Positions 1 to 11,352 of a stretch of 64,000 nucleotides of DNA are shown piece by piece. The position numbers and the translations under genes are program-made. Under the pieces are notes generated by a model, which saw only the letters and a list, made by a program, of their open reading frames with translations, did no database searches and was not told the DNA's origin. How positions within the stretch are numbered: position 1 is the first letter of the stretch; the number at the start of each line of letters is the position of its first letter. The stretch comes from Aedes albopictus (Eukaryota > Arthropoda > Insecta > Diptera > Culicidae): assembly GCF_035046485.1 (NCBI RefSeq), contig NC_085138.1, forward strand, positions 365,245,238 to 365,309,237. Direction: 5' to 3'.

Positions 1-430
1 ATGTATGTGAAATCTGTGCTGCTGTACGCCAGTGAAATTTGGTGTGTATCAGCGGAGAACACGCAACGGCTGTAGGTCATCGATAGATGCCTGCGGTATA
101 TAATTTATGCATGGTGGCCTCACAAGTGGATCTTCAACGTGGAGCTTCATCGTCGATGTCATCAAAAGCCGATAGCGACAGAAATTCGGGAGCGAAAGTG
201 GAGGTGGGTCGGCCACACTCTACGCGGGGGCGGAAACGAAATCTGCAAGCAAGCGTTAGACTGGAATCCAGCAGGACATCGCAGCAGAGGCAGACCCAGA
301 GGCTCATGGTGGCGTAGCCTCAACAACGAAATCAAGCAAGTCGACCAAAACTTGACCTGGCCACAGGTCAAGGTGATGGCTGGCAATCGCTCAGGATGGT
401 AATCTTTCAATTCGGCCCTTTGCACCACCG
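1..430 (+). pseudogene. 3' end of a non-LTR retrotransposon reverse transcriptase (remnant)
   Basis: Frame 1 reads from the window edge to a stop at 400-402, broken by one in-frame stop at 73-75. The visible protein is the C-terminal tail typical of insect endonuclease/reverse-transcriptase retrotransposons. It has a LLYASEIW-like segment, then a basic RKWRWVGHTLR-like segment, then RSRGRPRGSW. The polymerase core must lie left of the window. It is a dead fragment: no start, a stop codon, and no full length. The clade (RTE-like or a relative) is inferred from the tail only. It is not part of the zinc-finger gene downstream. Confidence 0.7.
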
Positions 431-936
431 TGAATACAGAATGTTCAGCTAAGTATAGAACGTGCCTCTGGAGCCAACCTACTGAAAGTATACACTTTGA
501 TACAAGTGCTGTTTCACACCCACACAGGACTGAAAGTAATAAGACCCCTAGTCGGCTTGAAAATCTCAGAAAACATTTCCAAGGAAAGACCACGGAGTTT
601 CAATTGTGTATTTAACTTTAAAATACAATTCTTTCACTGTAGTGCAGTTCAAAATGACACGGACAGTTATGTAGCATTTTCGCGAAAGTAAGCCACCCTC
701 CTTCAGATCATCACCCTCCCTTCCTCCCACAAACGCATACACATACAAAACCTCTTCCTAGCGCGATAATGGATGAGAGAGAGAAAGAGCACGAGCTTTC
801 AAGGTGGTGGTGGGTGTGATGGTGTGCGCTGTGTTGTGTTGTGCAAATTGCGATTGCGGGCTGCGTTGGTGTCGGTGCGATTACGTTGTGTACATCGTCC
901 ACCAACAAGCAGCAACGACGAACAAACGAACAGCAG
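431..936. other. Upstream flank of the zinc-finger gene, no gene seen
   Basis: I see no repeat or convincing ORF here. From about 770 onward the sequence becomes GC-richer, with runs of GTGTTG and GCGATT. This is what one expects of an insect promoter-proximal region. Confidence 0.4.
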
Positions 937-970
937 TCAGTCAGTAACCAGCAAAGCGCAGATTGGGTCG
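937..970 (+). promoter_or_regulatory. Putative Inr + DPE core promoter of the zinc-finger gene
   Basis: An arthropod initiator TCAGT lies at 937-941 (A+1 at 939), with a second overlapping TCAGT at 941-945. A DPE-like GGTCG (consensus RGWYV) lies at 966-970, exactly +28 to +32 from the A at 939. No TATA box was seen upstream. This would give a 5' UTR of about 179 bases before the ATG at 1118. The spacing is seen directly. Promoter function is inferred from knowledge of Drosophila core promoters. Confidence 0.45.
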
Positions 971-1117
971 TCGTCGTCGTTGTTTGAGTTCGGTTCGGTA
1001 CTAGTGGTGTAGTATTTCAGCAAACGCAACAGAAGGAAGAGAACCCCAGTTGGACATTTGCAGGGAAAAGTGCAAATTTTGTCCCGTTTAGCAGCGTTTT
1101 TCGCGTCCCAAACCGCG

Positions 1118-1158
1118 ATGGAGGTGGAAGGCAACGTCATCAAGGACGATTCCTCCCG
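1118..1158 (+). CDS. Zinc-finger gene coding exon 1
   Basis: The ATG at 1118 opens 13 codons plus two bases. The exon ends CCCG before the donor GTAAGT at 1159. The split codon is completed by the A at 3047 to give Arg14. The other candidate acceptor, two bases further on, would create an immediate stop. That fixes the junction. Confidence 0.75.
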
Positions 1159-4100
1159 GTAAGTGGGTCGGTGGTGGCGATTTTTCGCGTTCCAAATTTG
1201 CTTACTGCGAAAAAATGGATGACAGAAGGAAGAATCCGAAGGAGAGATTTTTTTCCTTCGCTGTGTAACACTGCTTCGATCTTTTTTTTCTGCCTTCCAC
1301 TCCACTGCTAGCTGCTGCTACTGCTGTGTGTAGGGTACTTTGCTCTACTCTCACTTTGTTGTTTTTGCTGCTGTATGGTGCCATCTAGAGTGACTGGAAG
1401 GGAGAGTGGCGTCAATGTCAAAATTGGAACAGCGATCATCTGTCAAACCCATACAAATTCCCGTTCCAAACGAGCAGGAGACCTGTCAAAATTGGAACAT
1501 GACGCCACTCCCTTCCAGTCACTCTAGTGCCATCATAATAACGAACGATGCACGGCGGACGGATGGACGACGACGATGAGTGATATCAAAATACCATCAC
1601 TCGCTTGGGAGATTGCATGTGTGTATGTTTGGGGCCCCCAGTTGGGGAGGACAGGGTCGCAGTGCTACCAGTTTGAGTAATGGTATGGTTTGAGCGCTTT
1701 GAATCTGGTCCATCAATGTAGTTTTTTGACCTGAAAAAGTGAGAAAGCTTTTCAGTGTATAAGGCGAACAAAATTAGAGTATTAGGAAGAGTTTATAAAG
1801 ATTCCAGTAATTTAATATTCTAAAACAATGTTTAAGAATCAGCTTCTAATACTGTTCATCTATATGCCAGAATATACTTACAGAACAGTGGCTCTCAGCC
1901 TTCCCAAGATGGCAGGCCACTGCTGTCTTCCTTATCGATGCCTCAAAATTTGACATTCATCATTTAATGATGCTTGTAAAAGGAACGTCTGCATAGTTGT
2001 TAATCGATCCGGAGTTGAAACGCTGGTTTGAAATTGTTATTGGTTCTTCAGTCAATCCTGTAATCGTATTTTTTCCGACAGGTCACCCTTTTTTTCAGCA
2101 TATGTTACTTATTCGTTGCTCGAAATGGCCTTAGCGCTACAAATGTTCAGATAACTTAGATATTTGTAGACGAAAGTAGAACATAGAACAAACAATTGCA
2201 AACACAACATTTTTTTGTCAAAACTAAATCGACGTAACGTGATTTCAACTATTGATAGCTTAACCGAGTACAAAATTCCTCAGAGGGGAAATCAGAAAAC
2301 CGTTCCCTTATCAACTTTAAATTGATTCAATAATTAGTTCCCCGGCATCAACAATTATATACCTACATTTAGACTGCAGCCCAGTTTTGTATGCAGATTT
2401 GGAATATGTGGTTGTTTTGATATCGCGCAACACCCCAATTGTACGGCTAAGTTCGAGTTTGTTCGAATATTAGCATGTGATCTGTTCTAATGCTATCCTG
2501 TAATATTTATGATTCGGATGATTCACAGTTGGCAACCACTGCACTGAGCCCAGGCTTGTAAGAGCTCAGTTGGCTTACATGTATTGCACAGTTTAATATT
2601 GAATGGGCTTATTCTACGACAGGCGTGGAATGAAACAGCACGGTTTCGCGTAACATGGGAATAAGTTTTATGTGTCACATCATATGAACATTCGTTTCAT
2701 ACATATGGCGATCATTCAAATCGATAGCCTCGCAACGTTAAAAGAAATGTTTTATCTTACCTCACTCGTAGATTATTGTCCACATATCTGACTTAAAAGC
2801 GTTCAGTGAGTGTACTTTAACATGTTTATTCGCAAAGTTTGCGCCTTACTTGCTGGGTATTGGTACTCTCTCATGACAGAGTCCAGCGAAAAGTCAAAAA
2901 CACATTCTTCGACAGAACAAAAACGATGATCTATCGTTTCAGCTTGAAATGTGATAGGCATTAGGCGGCTTGAAACCCCATCTCGCCCTTAGCATTATAG
3001 CGTTATGGCATTTTTCGTACTAACCTATTCCGTTATCGTTCTTCAGAGGTAGAATCAGAGGTATTGCTGGTCAACACCATCATAAAATGGGCACCAAAAG
3101 CCATGGAGCGCCGCCTGTCAACACTGGCAATACCGTCACGGTCAAAGTGGGACTCAACATGAACATCTGTAGGTTGTGCCTGACGGAGGGTACGGTCAAC
3201 TCGCGACTGCAACCGGTTTACTACTCTAAGGATACCCCGGACGAGCCACTGTTGCAGAAGATTCTGGATCTCACTACGATACAGGTATTAAAGCATCCAA
3301 AGTTGTGCATTGAAACATCCCTAATCCCAATCCTTAATCTTTCAGGTTCAATACGCCACGGATTTCCCCTCGTCGATTTGCATCAACTGCAAGGCCAAAT
3401 TAGAAGAGTACAGTCACTTTCGTCGACAGTGTATCGAAAATGATGAGCTCCTTCGGATGAAGTACTACGAAATCAAAGCCGCAGAAGATTACCATCTTCA
3501 GCAGCAACAACAGCAGCAGCATCAGCTGCAGCAACAGCAACAACAGCTTCACCGGAGCCAAGCAATCGAACAGGAAATTGTAGAGGAAGTCAAAGCAGAG
3601 GAATACATTGACGACGCAGATGATATCACGCTGGCCATTGATGAATCTGCTGACGCGGATGAAGAGTTCCAGGACGAAAGCGATGAACAACACCAGCAAC
3701 AGCAGCAGGGGCAAGTGGTTGAACAGCAAACGATCCAATACGTGGCGGCGGATGGCACTATGACCGAGTATGTCGAGTCGGGCGATGTAAGGACAGTATC
3801 CAGCTCCTCGCAGCAGCAACAAATTCACATCAGCGGATACAGTGAAGGAGAAACTATTCAAGCGGGTGAGGCACACGAAATCTACTACACCGATGGAAAT
3901 GATACGTATGCAATCCAAACGACGGCCGAGGGCTACGTAAATGCGGCCAACTATGTCCCCCAGGGTTACGATAATCAAACGGAAATCGAATGTACGACTA
4001 TTGAACACCTCCCGGAAGAGGAAGTCTACATGGATGAGGGAGGCGAAGGCGCAGTTGGAAGCGCCATTACTCCCCGGGGAGCTCATGACCGACCGTTCGT

Positions 4101-7100
4101 GTGTAAACATTGCAAAACCAGCTTCAAATACGAGTACAATTATGAGAGACACATGAAGAACCACGCAAAAGTTCTGTACAGGTGTGGTAAATGTTCAAAA
4201 ACTTTCACCAAGCAGAGAAAGTGTCAGCAGCACTTCCTGAAAGCACATTCCTCCCAGCGGTACGAGTGCGACATATGCTTCAGGACGTACAGTCTGCCGA
4301 CCCGCTTGGAAAATCACGTCATCGAAATGCACTCCGAGAATGGCATCTACAAATGCGATCGATGTACGGATACCTTCACCTCCTATCTAGATTTCAAATC
4401 CCACCGTAACAGCCATCACAGTATTAACGGGTCATCGAATGCCGCCGCGACTGTGATTGCCCAGACTGTGGAACAACGACCGCAAACCCTTCAGCAGGTT
4501 CAATCTCCTCAACCGCACATAGCGGCACCTCATACGACCACATCCGTCAGTACACGCTCCTCTGTGTCGGATAATTGCGATTTCGAAGTGATGATCGATG
4601 AAACCAAGATCCCCAAACCGGCCACCGGCGCTGAATCCGGTGACGAAAAACGACCAACCCAGCAGGAGCAGGATATCATTCTGATCGATGACGAAGCGTC
4701 GTCCGCCAACAACAACAATAAACCAGCAACGGCGACGGCGACAGTGGTTGTCAGCACAGCAAGCAACAGCGTCATCAGTGGTGGAAAGATTGTGACCTCA
4801 GCGCAAGCTGGTCCCATTGTTAGCAGTGCGATTGCCGTTGCTCCGCAGCCTATTGTCAGTAGTGTTCCGCCACCGCAAGCACCGCCGCCAACGACGATAG
4901 CCACCACAACGACAACGGTCATAACGAATGGGATCGACAAGAATAGCATGCACCGGCAGTTGCTGCAGCAGATCGAGGAGAGCGAAGCCAACTCGACTGG
5001 ACCGAAAATCTACAAGTGCGATAATTGTACGAAAAACTTCGTACACCTGAACAATCTGAAGGCGCACATCTACGCGGAACATGACAACGATAAACCGTTC
5101 AAGTGCAAATTGTGCCCCATTTCGTTCAAGACGAAGGAGATTCTGGTGATGCATATGGTGAGTAGAATTTGTCTCATACCGTCAATCGGGGTAACATTGG
5201 GCCTGGGGGGTAACTGTGGGTCAAAAATCAAGAAAGCTGTTCCGCTCAAAAAACTAACATTGACCTAAGCGATTCTCAGATGTGGATAGGATATGATGGG
5301 TGTAACTTGTGTCAACCATACGGTGTTGAAAAAAGTCACAGGGCTGTTACAGATGGTGCGGATTTTGCGTTTTTCGCGGTTTTTGCGTTTCGCGCGTTTT
5401 TGAGAATTTCGGCGCGGATTTTGCGGAAATGGTTTTCAAATGCACTTACATCAAATATTTAGACAAGTAGCTCAACGAAACCAGAAAAAGAACGTTTTTA
5501 AAGTAATGTTATGGAATGTTGTGCTTAATTGAAATCAATGTTAATAGTCCCTAGCTTGGAGTGTTAAAGTTACACTAAACTATACGCATTTGTCAAACTG
5601 AGAAGATCCTCTTTTGAATTTCTTAGTCAAACTATTAAAGTTATTTCTGTCTTAACCCCGAAATCAATTTTTGGCTAACATTTTGAATAGAGCGGCCAGT
5701 GGCGTCTCGTAATCTAACTTTTTACCTGTTCAACGACCCTAAAAGTTGCATTTACGGAGAATTCAGGATCAGAATCACATTGAAAATGGGTGGAAAAGGC
5801 TATTATCGCGATTTTCTACAAATTAAAAATCAATTTATTGTGAAAAATCAAAAATTTGCATTCGTTGAACAGGTAGATTTGAGGTTAGGGAATCACCACT
5901 GAGAACGGCAAGATTTCTGAAATAGTTGTTTCTTGGTGATTCTGAAATTTTTTTCATGGAATTTGCAAAGAGATGTCTACCGGAAGTTTTAGAGAAACAT
6001 TTGGTTGATTTTTGTAGTCAAATTTAACAGAATATTGTAAAGAAAATCATTGGTTTGGTAGACTGTGTGTGTCGTAAGAAATCAACATAAAAAAGATACA
6101 TCTAAGACGTCCTGGAGCTTTTAATGATTACATTCTTAGATAATTCCATGGAAAAAAAATTAAAAACTCTCTCGTGTACAAGCTCTTTCGCTCGAATCTC
6201 CATCTCTACCTGGTCAAGATTGTACAATCGTTCCTTTCAAATCGGACTTTCGCGGTTGCCGTAAATGGTGAAAGCTCCAGCGCCCACAACATCCCCTTTG
6301 GCGTGCCCCAAGGATCAGTCCTGAGTCCGATTCTCTACAACGTCCTAACCTCCGATAGGAGATTATGGTAGATGGAGTATCGTACGCATTTTTGCGGACG
6401 ACACGGCTTTTCTGGTATCGGACAAAGATCCACAAATCGTCATTACTCACCTCCAAGCGGCGATGAACAATCTCCAGGAATTCCAACGGAAATGGCGAAT
6501 CAAATTGAATGCAGGCAAAACGCAGTCGATTTTCTTCACGCGGAGGCGTGCTGCTCAACACCTTCCCCGTAGGTCGATCACTGTCAATGGTCAGCCAACT
6601 ACATGGGACGATGAAGTCAAATATCTGGGAGTGCTGTTCGACAAGAAGTTGAAGTTCGACAAACATGTGAACTACGTCGCCGGAAAAGTTGATCGGCCTA
6701 CCAAGGCGCTGTACTCCCTGCTGAATCGACGGTCGAAACTGCACATCAAAAACAAGATGCTGGTGGTCAAGTGCATCATCCGGCCAATATTCACCTATGC
6801 ATCGGCAGTTTGGGGCAACTGTGCCAAGTCTCATCGAAAGAGGCTGCAAGTTAAGCAGAACAAACTACTCAAAATGGTTCTCAATTTGAATCCCTGGTAC
6901 CCGATCGACGATCTCCACAAGCTAGCCGGTGTCGACACCATTGATGCCAGCATCGAAAGGGCCACGAGATCCTTCAGGACGTCCTGCGAGATGTCAGAAA
7001 ACCCGCTCATCGGAGCACTCTCCCCTCAAAATCTGTGATATTAGTTTTAAGACATTCTGAAATCTAGCGTATTTTAACTCTTTTCCCTAAAAAAGCTATA

Positions 7101-10100
7101 TTTAGCTAGTAATTTCTGTTATTTGTATTAATGTATCTTAAATGAATTTGTATTGTTTTCAGCTGAAAGGTAAACCAAATCTCTGAAATGTAAATGTAAA
7201 TATTAAATGTAGTAACGTTGAAATCCAGAAATAAATTTAATTGAAATTGAATATTAGGGGTACTCACGAAATAGATTAAATTGCTGCGTAAGCCATGATT
7301 TTCTGCTTATTTGAAATGTTTCATGATTTTGCGAATGACATGATCAAAGATTGCCTTGGTGATCGCGATGTTTAATCAGTTTACGCTGTTGAGTGAATCC
7401 CCCTATTATTCATTAGAAATTGCTAGCGATTTTTTAAACATGCAAGAATTTCTTGATTCATTATGGATGAGTTTCAGAATGATGGAATTGACGAAATTCC
7501 TGAATCAATTATTACTACTTGTGAAACAATTTGTTTTGCTAACACTATGATTTCCGATCAGAGCACCCGTTGTAAGGGGCACAGTGATTAAAGGATTTCT
7601 TGGTAGATTTTTTTTGCAAAATACTTGAAAAAAATGTTGAAGCTTTTGAAATTCTTAGAATAAGAACATTTTGCTGAAATATCCATCCAATCCTAATTTC
7701 CAAAGGTGTGGTGTGACCAGAAACTCTTATCATAAATGATCCAATAAATTTATACTTTTTCAAGTATCTCTTGCTTAATGTTCAGAACATTTTGTAAATA
7801 TCGCCCTAAGGAATAACATTTAGTGGTAATTCAATCAAAAAATTCACTAGTATTACTCCGTTTGTTTCTGCAAAAAGTAATCCTTGAATTTCTCAAAAAG
7901 TTTCTGAAAATTCTTAAATGATCTTTTGGGATTTCAGGATTTCTACCATAAGGTTAATTATAAATTATTTCAAAAGTTTCGTCAAACTGCTGTCTTTTTC
8001 TCGTAAAATAGCAAGCACTGATTGATAAGCAGGTTCCCAAACTTTTTGCTATTGCGGCGCCCTTTAAATTTTCCAAAAATGTCGCGGCGCACCAAAGTTT
8101 TTAACAAAGTTTTTTAGAACTTTAACTTTAAAATGTAAAAGGCAAAATCTTGAAACACTTCTTATATCATGTTTTTTTTTAGAATTTAGAGAAAATTTGG
8201 AAAACTAACTATATTTTTAAATAGATTTCTCAAAGATAATTCCCTGGCCAAGTTCGCAGGGTTTGACGGTATTAAAGTGAAGGAGTTTCATTTTGATTAT
8301 TGTAATGTAGTGTTCTTTAGTGAAACATATCACCTTATTAACACTTTAATGCGCCTCCAACGGTTCATCACGAATCGGCTGCTGCAGATGGAGTATGGCT
8401 GATCATATGCATCAGACATGCTCGATAAACACGGAGGAACCGCCAGGGCTCAGTAGAGTCTATTCCCAAGCAATAGTTCCAAATCGGTTGGATTTGAGAA
8501 GGTTTTGATGATCGTTACAAATTCTTATAAAAGTTTTATAGGATTTGTGACTGGTTTTGGAACCTTTTACAGTCAGCTGATTTCAAAATGTTGTTTGGGC
8601 TCTATTTCCCACGTTTCTCGGTTGATTTTGATTAGTAATTTTTTAATGTCATAGTCGCTTTTTCGAATTTTTATAATGTTGGGTACTTGATTATATTTTC
8701 TTTAAATGAAGCAATTAAAATCAACCGAAATAATTAATAGTGGGAAGGAGATTTGCAGCACTTAATTGTGTTGATAGATTCGAAGCTAACGTGCGAACAC
8801 TTAAACGCATTGCGTTTGACGTGACAGTTCGGACTGGACAAAAAACTAACTGCTTTTTATTAACTGAACAACGTTAATACATAATAGTTGACAAGCAATT
8901 TTTGTTTTATTACAATCAACTGACCAACTTGGCGTATTTTTGTTTATCTCGTAGATGGTGTTATGACACCAACAGCAAAAATATCAGAAGTTCAGTTACA
9001 TGTTTCTGTAGGTTTTGGACCGATGACAATTTAAGGACACAAGAGATGAACACAGAGAAGTAGAAATCAAGAAAACAATTTGACACAGGATCGGCTATAT
9101 TTTAACATACAGGTTCGACTGATTCGATGAATCTATCTAGAAGTATCTAGAAGACAATTGACGCTAAGATTGGAAAAAAGCTTGCAGTTGGGGCTAGACT
9201 ACAATTATGGACGATAGGAAACAATTCGCTAGACAGCATTATTATTCATGTTTTAATATTTACCCGTAGGCTTTTCGCCGGTTGACAGTACAGTATTTAG
9301 CTGTGTTTGAAGATACGGGTTAGTTGGTGTACAGATGACGAGTTCTCGCGGACAGTGCATCAAACGAGGCTTGCATAACAACTGACAATAAAGAAACCTA
9401 TTTTCCTTGACTTTCTACGCAATGGACAGCTGACCGTTAATCTCCTAGGCATTAATAAGACATGACGTATGTGCATGATGGAACAACTAGCAGAATACAT
9501 TTCTAGACGTCTCTTTTCAATAACGACATTCAGCATATTTCCAATAAAACTACACTTCAATAAAGCAAAGACTAAAGCTGCTATGTCAGAACAGATCAGA
9601 TTGACTTAAGGAGAAACTTCAGAGAATACAAACATGGCTGCCACAATGGCCGACTTGGTCCCCTACTCACGTTTTCAAGAGCACCAATCTTGAAAATTTG
9701 TAAACAAATGCTCTCGATTTGTAAAAGCTGCCTCTTTTTGGAAGTGAGCAACGCCAGGAAAAACAAGTGCGGCTTGGTTCGATGCTTTGTTCGTCAGATT
9801 TGTGCCTCTAAAGTTTGTATGAAAAATTGCAATGGGATTTCTTGATGTTTCACCTTAATTTACTATTACCTTGGAGATCTGCTTCGAATAACTGACAAAT
9901 TGACAAGAACCTAACTAATTACATGGACCATACTACAAAAAAAAAACAATTGACAACAAGAAAAAAGGGGAAACTTTTGTTAAAACTATTTTTGTTCAAC
10001 GCAGGCCAAAACAGTGTCGACTTGGGCCACGCACGCCTACGTACTTCTGTGTGTTGAAACAAAAATAGAGGCTCCTAGAAGCAAATGTAGGGAAAGGGTG

Positions 10101-11352
10101 CGGTGTAGAACATAAGCACAGTGTTGCTACCGCCGTAATCACTTTGAAAAAAAAAAAAAAAAAAAATAGATTTCTCAAAGATAATTTAAATATTTGCAAG
10201 ATTTCAAAAATCATGTTGATTTTATTATAGAAGCTTTATATTATAATAAGAATAAAATAAGAAAAAAAAAAACTCAAAATACAGATAAAACAAGCTGCTG
10301 CTTTTAATAATTCAGTCAAAATTTCTAAAGTGTTTGCAAAAATTAAAGAATTCTAATTGAATTAAAATGACTTCACAGAACTTGACCTGTTTAAATTTTT
10401 TGCGGAAATGGCAAAGCAACACTTCCAAACACTTTTACTTATTTAGGAAAATTTCAGCAAACTAAGACACATGAAAAGTTTGTAAAGAACCTGCTAGGTG
10501 GGCTTTGATTGAACTTTTTATTTTTATAAATTACAACTGTGGCACTTGCATGCCGCTTAACTGTTCCGAAGACCGTGTAATTATTCTGAAAAGAATTAAA
10601 TAAGGTTCTTGAAATCAAAATTTTGGACAATATAAAAAAATTAAAAGCTAAGCTGAAGCTTAAGAGGTCCAAAAACAATTTCAAAAATTTTAATTTAAAA
10701 AGTTAAAAAATCGGTTTCAATTGATATGTTTAAAAAGGATGCCAGAAATCCTATGGAACACTTGAAGACGCAGGGAAAGATGTGAAGCGACACTATTTTT
10801 ACTAAACAAAAGAAACATAAAGGTGTACCGCAATACAAATAAGAGATTGTTCTTTCGATTTCGTCACAACACAAAAGCCTGCGGCGCACCTGGGAAAGGT
10901 TCGCGGCGCACAGTTTGGGAAGTACTGGTGTAGGTCATTTAGCGGAACACATGTATTAGTTATGCTCCCTAAATGTTAAGGCTTTCAAACAGCTATCATA
11001 TGACACGTTGAAAAAATTACGATTGTTCTTGTTAAAAAAGAGCTCTGGTCTACTTTTTTATGGCGTAGGCCGTTGAACTACTGTAGCAGGTAAACCATAT
11101 TTGATCGGTTCGGAAGCCCGGATCGAATGAGCGTGGTTCGTACCGAGACACGGTTTACTACCTAATGATAGCCTAACCAACGAATTCGGTTGTAATATGT
11201 ATTGATGCATGGGTTAATTTTACATTGTAATTGATGTATATCATCCAAAATGCCTAAAACAAAACATTGAATTACTCTTCCCTAAAAGAAGCTATCCTTA
11301 CTTTTCCCATTTTTTACAGGTATTACATTCTCAGCACAACACGGCAACTTAA
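1118..11352 (+). CDS. ZAD/C2H2 zinc-finger protein, four coding exons, 707 aa
   Basis: The coding exons are 1118-1158, 3047-3284, 3346-5157 and 11320-11352. Together they make 2124 bases, or 707 codons plus stop. All junctions are GT-AG and keep frame. The protein is probably a nuclear DNA-binding transcription regulator. The N-terminal ZAD (about residues 53-130) has its four zinc cysteines at C55, C58, C105 and C108, split over exons 2 and 3. ZADs mediate dimerisation in insect zinc-finger proteins. A Gln-rich and acidic region follows (about 135-335). Then come four C2H2 fingers at C346-H366, C373-H394, C401-H422 and C430-H450, a long Ser/Thr/Pro/Gln linker, and two more fingers at C651-H672 and C680-H700. 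The final histidine H700 comes from exon 4. The ZAD family is strongly expanded in insects. I do not recognise a specific orthologue, so I give no symbol. A start at the Met codon 3087 is possible, but the spliced start fits better. Confidence 0.85.
1159..3046 (+). other. Intron 1 of the zinc-finger gene
   Basis: The donor is GTAAGT at 1159 and the acceptor is TTCTTCAG ending at 3046. It contains one palindromic element (1385-1527). The remaining 1.5 kb is AT-rich sequence in which I see no gene or obvious repeat. Confidence 0.7.
1385..1527. repeat. 143-bp palindromic MITE-like element in intron 1
   Basis: Inverted arms lie at 1385-1414 and 1500-1527. They start CTAGAGTGACTGGAAGGG and match except for a 2-nt indel. 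The arms are followed inward by two direct copies of TGTCAAAATTGGAACA. TGCCAT flanks both sides (1379-1384 and 1528-1533) and looks like a 6-bp target-site duplication. No coding capacity is present. Confidence 0.75.
3047..3284 (+). CDS. Zinc-finger gene coding exon 2 (first half of the ZAD)
   Basis: This exon encodes residues 14-93, including the first ZAD cysteine pair (CRLC, C55/C58). It ends ACAG before donor GTATTA and a 61-bp intron (3285-3345) with acceptor TCTTTCAG. Read without splicing, the frame runs into intron sequence and loses the second cysteine pair. Splicing restores a complete ZAD, which supports the model. Confidence 0.85.
3346..5157 (+). CDS. Zinc-finger gene coding exon 3 (rest of ZAD, fingers 1 to 6 in part)
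   Basis: This 604-codon exon encodes residues 94-697. It carries ZAD cysteines C105/C108, the Gln and acidic tracts, fingers 1-5, and finger 6 up to H696-M697. The donor GTGAGT at 5158 cuts finger 6 between its two histidines. Unspliced, the frame stays open for 36 more codons to a stop at 5266-5268 but supplies no correctly placed fourth ligand. Confidence 0.9.
5158..5696 (+). other. Start of intron 3 with a read-through tail
   Basis: Codons 5158-5265 are open and would form an alternative C-terminus if the intron were retained. A low-complexity stretch of TTTTGCGTTTTTCGCG type lies at about 5360-5420. Nothing else is recognised. Confidence 0.5.
5697..5901. mobile_element. 205-bp hAT-type MITE
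   Basis: Terminal inverted repeats begin CAGTGGCG on the left, and CAGTGGTG as read inward from the right end. Longer subterminal homology reaches the shared CTGTTCAACG. Flanking 8-bp repeats AGAGCGGC (5689-5696) and AGAACGGC (5902-5909) differ at one base. CAGTG ends with 8-bp duplications are diagnostic of the hAT superfamily. No transposase is present. Confidence 0.8.
5910..6159. other. Intronic AT-rich sequence
   Basis: Nothing is recognised between the MITE and the Jockey-like remnant. Confidence 0.3.
6160..7250 (+). pseudogene. Jockey-clade non-LTR retrotransposon remnant (reverse transcriptase 3' half)
   Basis: The element is 5'-truncated at about 6160. The RT palm motif region GVPQGSVLSP is read at 6297-6326. 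The frame then hits a stop at 6368-6370. The catalytic FADD box is recovered in another frame at about 6393. The frame of the long 3' ORF (6463-7038) carries the thumb and the conserved YLGVLFDKKL and TYASAVWG segments, so the copy has both a frameshift and a stop. A noncoding tail of about 210 bases ends in AT-rich sequence near 7250. The order of motifs and the tail fit Jockey-like elements. It lies in intron 3, in the same orientation as the gene. The exact 5' boundary is uncertain. Confidence 0.85.
7251..8029. other. Intron 3, no feature recognised
   Basis: AT-rich sequence with no long ORF and no inverted repeat that I could find. Confidence 0.3.
8030..10927. mobile_element. hAT-like non-autonomous element, split by a retroposed insertion
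   Basis: The left end has GTTCCCAAACTTTTTG followed by GCGGCGCCC and TCGCGGCGCACC. The right end, read inward, has CAGTACTTCCCAAACTG followed by CGCCGCG and GTGCGCCGC. This CAG...TTCCCAAAC...GCGGCGC terminal pattern is typical of hAT (Charlie-like) elements. I found no clean 8-bp duplication, so the outer boundaries are approximate. Without the 1.9-kb insertion the element would be about 0.95 kb and has no transposase. Confidence 0.6.
8242..10165 (+). mobile_element. 1.92-kb poly(A)-tailed insertion of unknown noncoding sequence
   Basis: A 21-nt sequence beginning ATAGATTTCTCAAAG occurs at 8221-8241 and again at 10166-10186, flanking the insert. The insert ends in a run of 20 A (10147-10166) directly before the second copy. 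This is the signature of LINE-machinery (target-primed) integration on the + strand. The body has no ORF above about 70 codons, no RT motif, and no AATAAA in the last 40 bases before the tail. I do not recognise the source. It could be a retroposed noncoding RNA, a heavily truncated non-LTR 3' region or a large SINE-like element. Confidence 0.75.
10928..11319. other. 3' end of intron 3
   Basis: No repeat is recognised. The last 30 bases are a strong polypyrimidine tract and acceptor (CTTTTCCCATTTTTTACAG ending at 11319). Confidence 0.5.
11320..11352 (+). CDS. Zinc-finger gene terminal coding exon 4 (10 codons + stop)
   Basis: The exon follows an excellent acceptor and joins exon 3 in phase 0. 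It begins GTA TTA CAT, so the joined protein reads H-M-V-L-H, giving finger 6 the exact C-x2-C-x12-H-x3-H spacing. After H700 seven residues remain before TAA at 11350-11352. I found it by asking which downstream AG acceptor restores the missing zinc ligand, so it is an inference. Phase, ligand spacing and acceptor quality all agree. Confidence 0.75.
   Translation, partial: VLHSQHNTAT

Noticed and set aside
3400..4164. 254-codon - strand ORF opposite the zinc-finger exon
   Set aside because: Antisense shadow of the Gln-rich and zinc-finger coding sequence; its Leu-rich composition comes from CAG repeats.
8022..10935. 8-bp target duplication for the hAT-like element
   Set aside because: TTGATAAG on the left and GTGTAGGT on the right do not match; either the ends are eroded or the borders are off by some bases.
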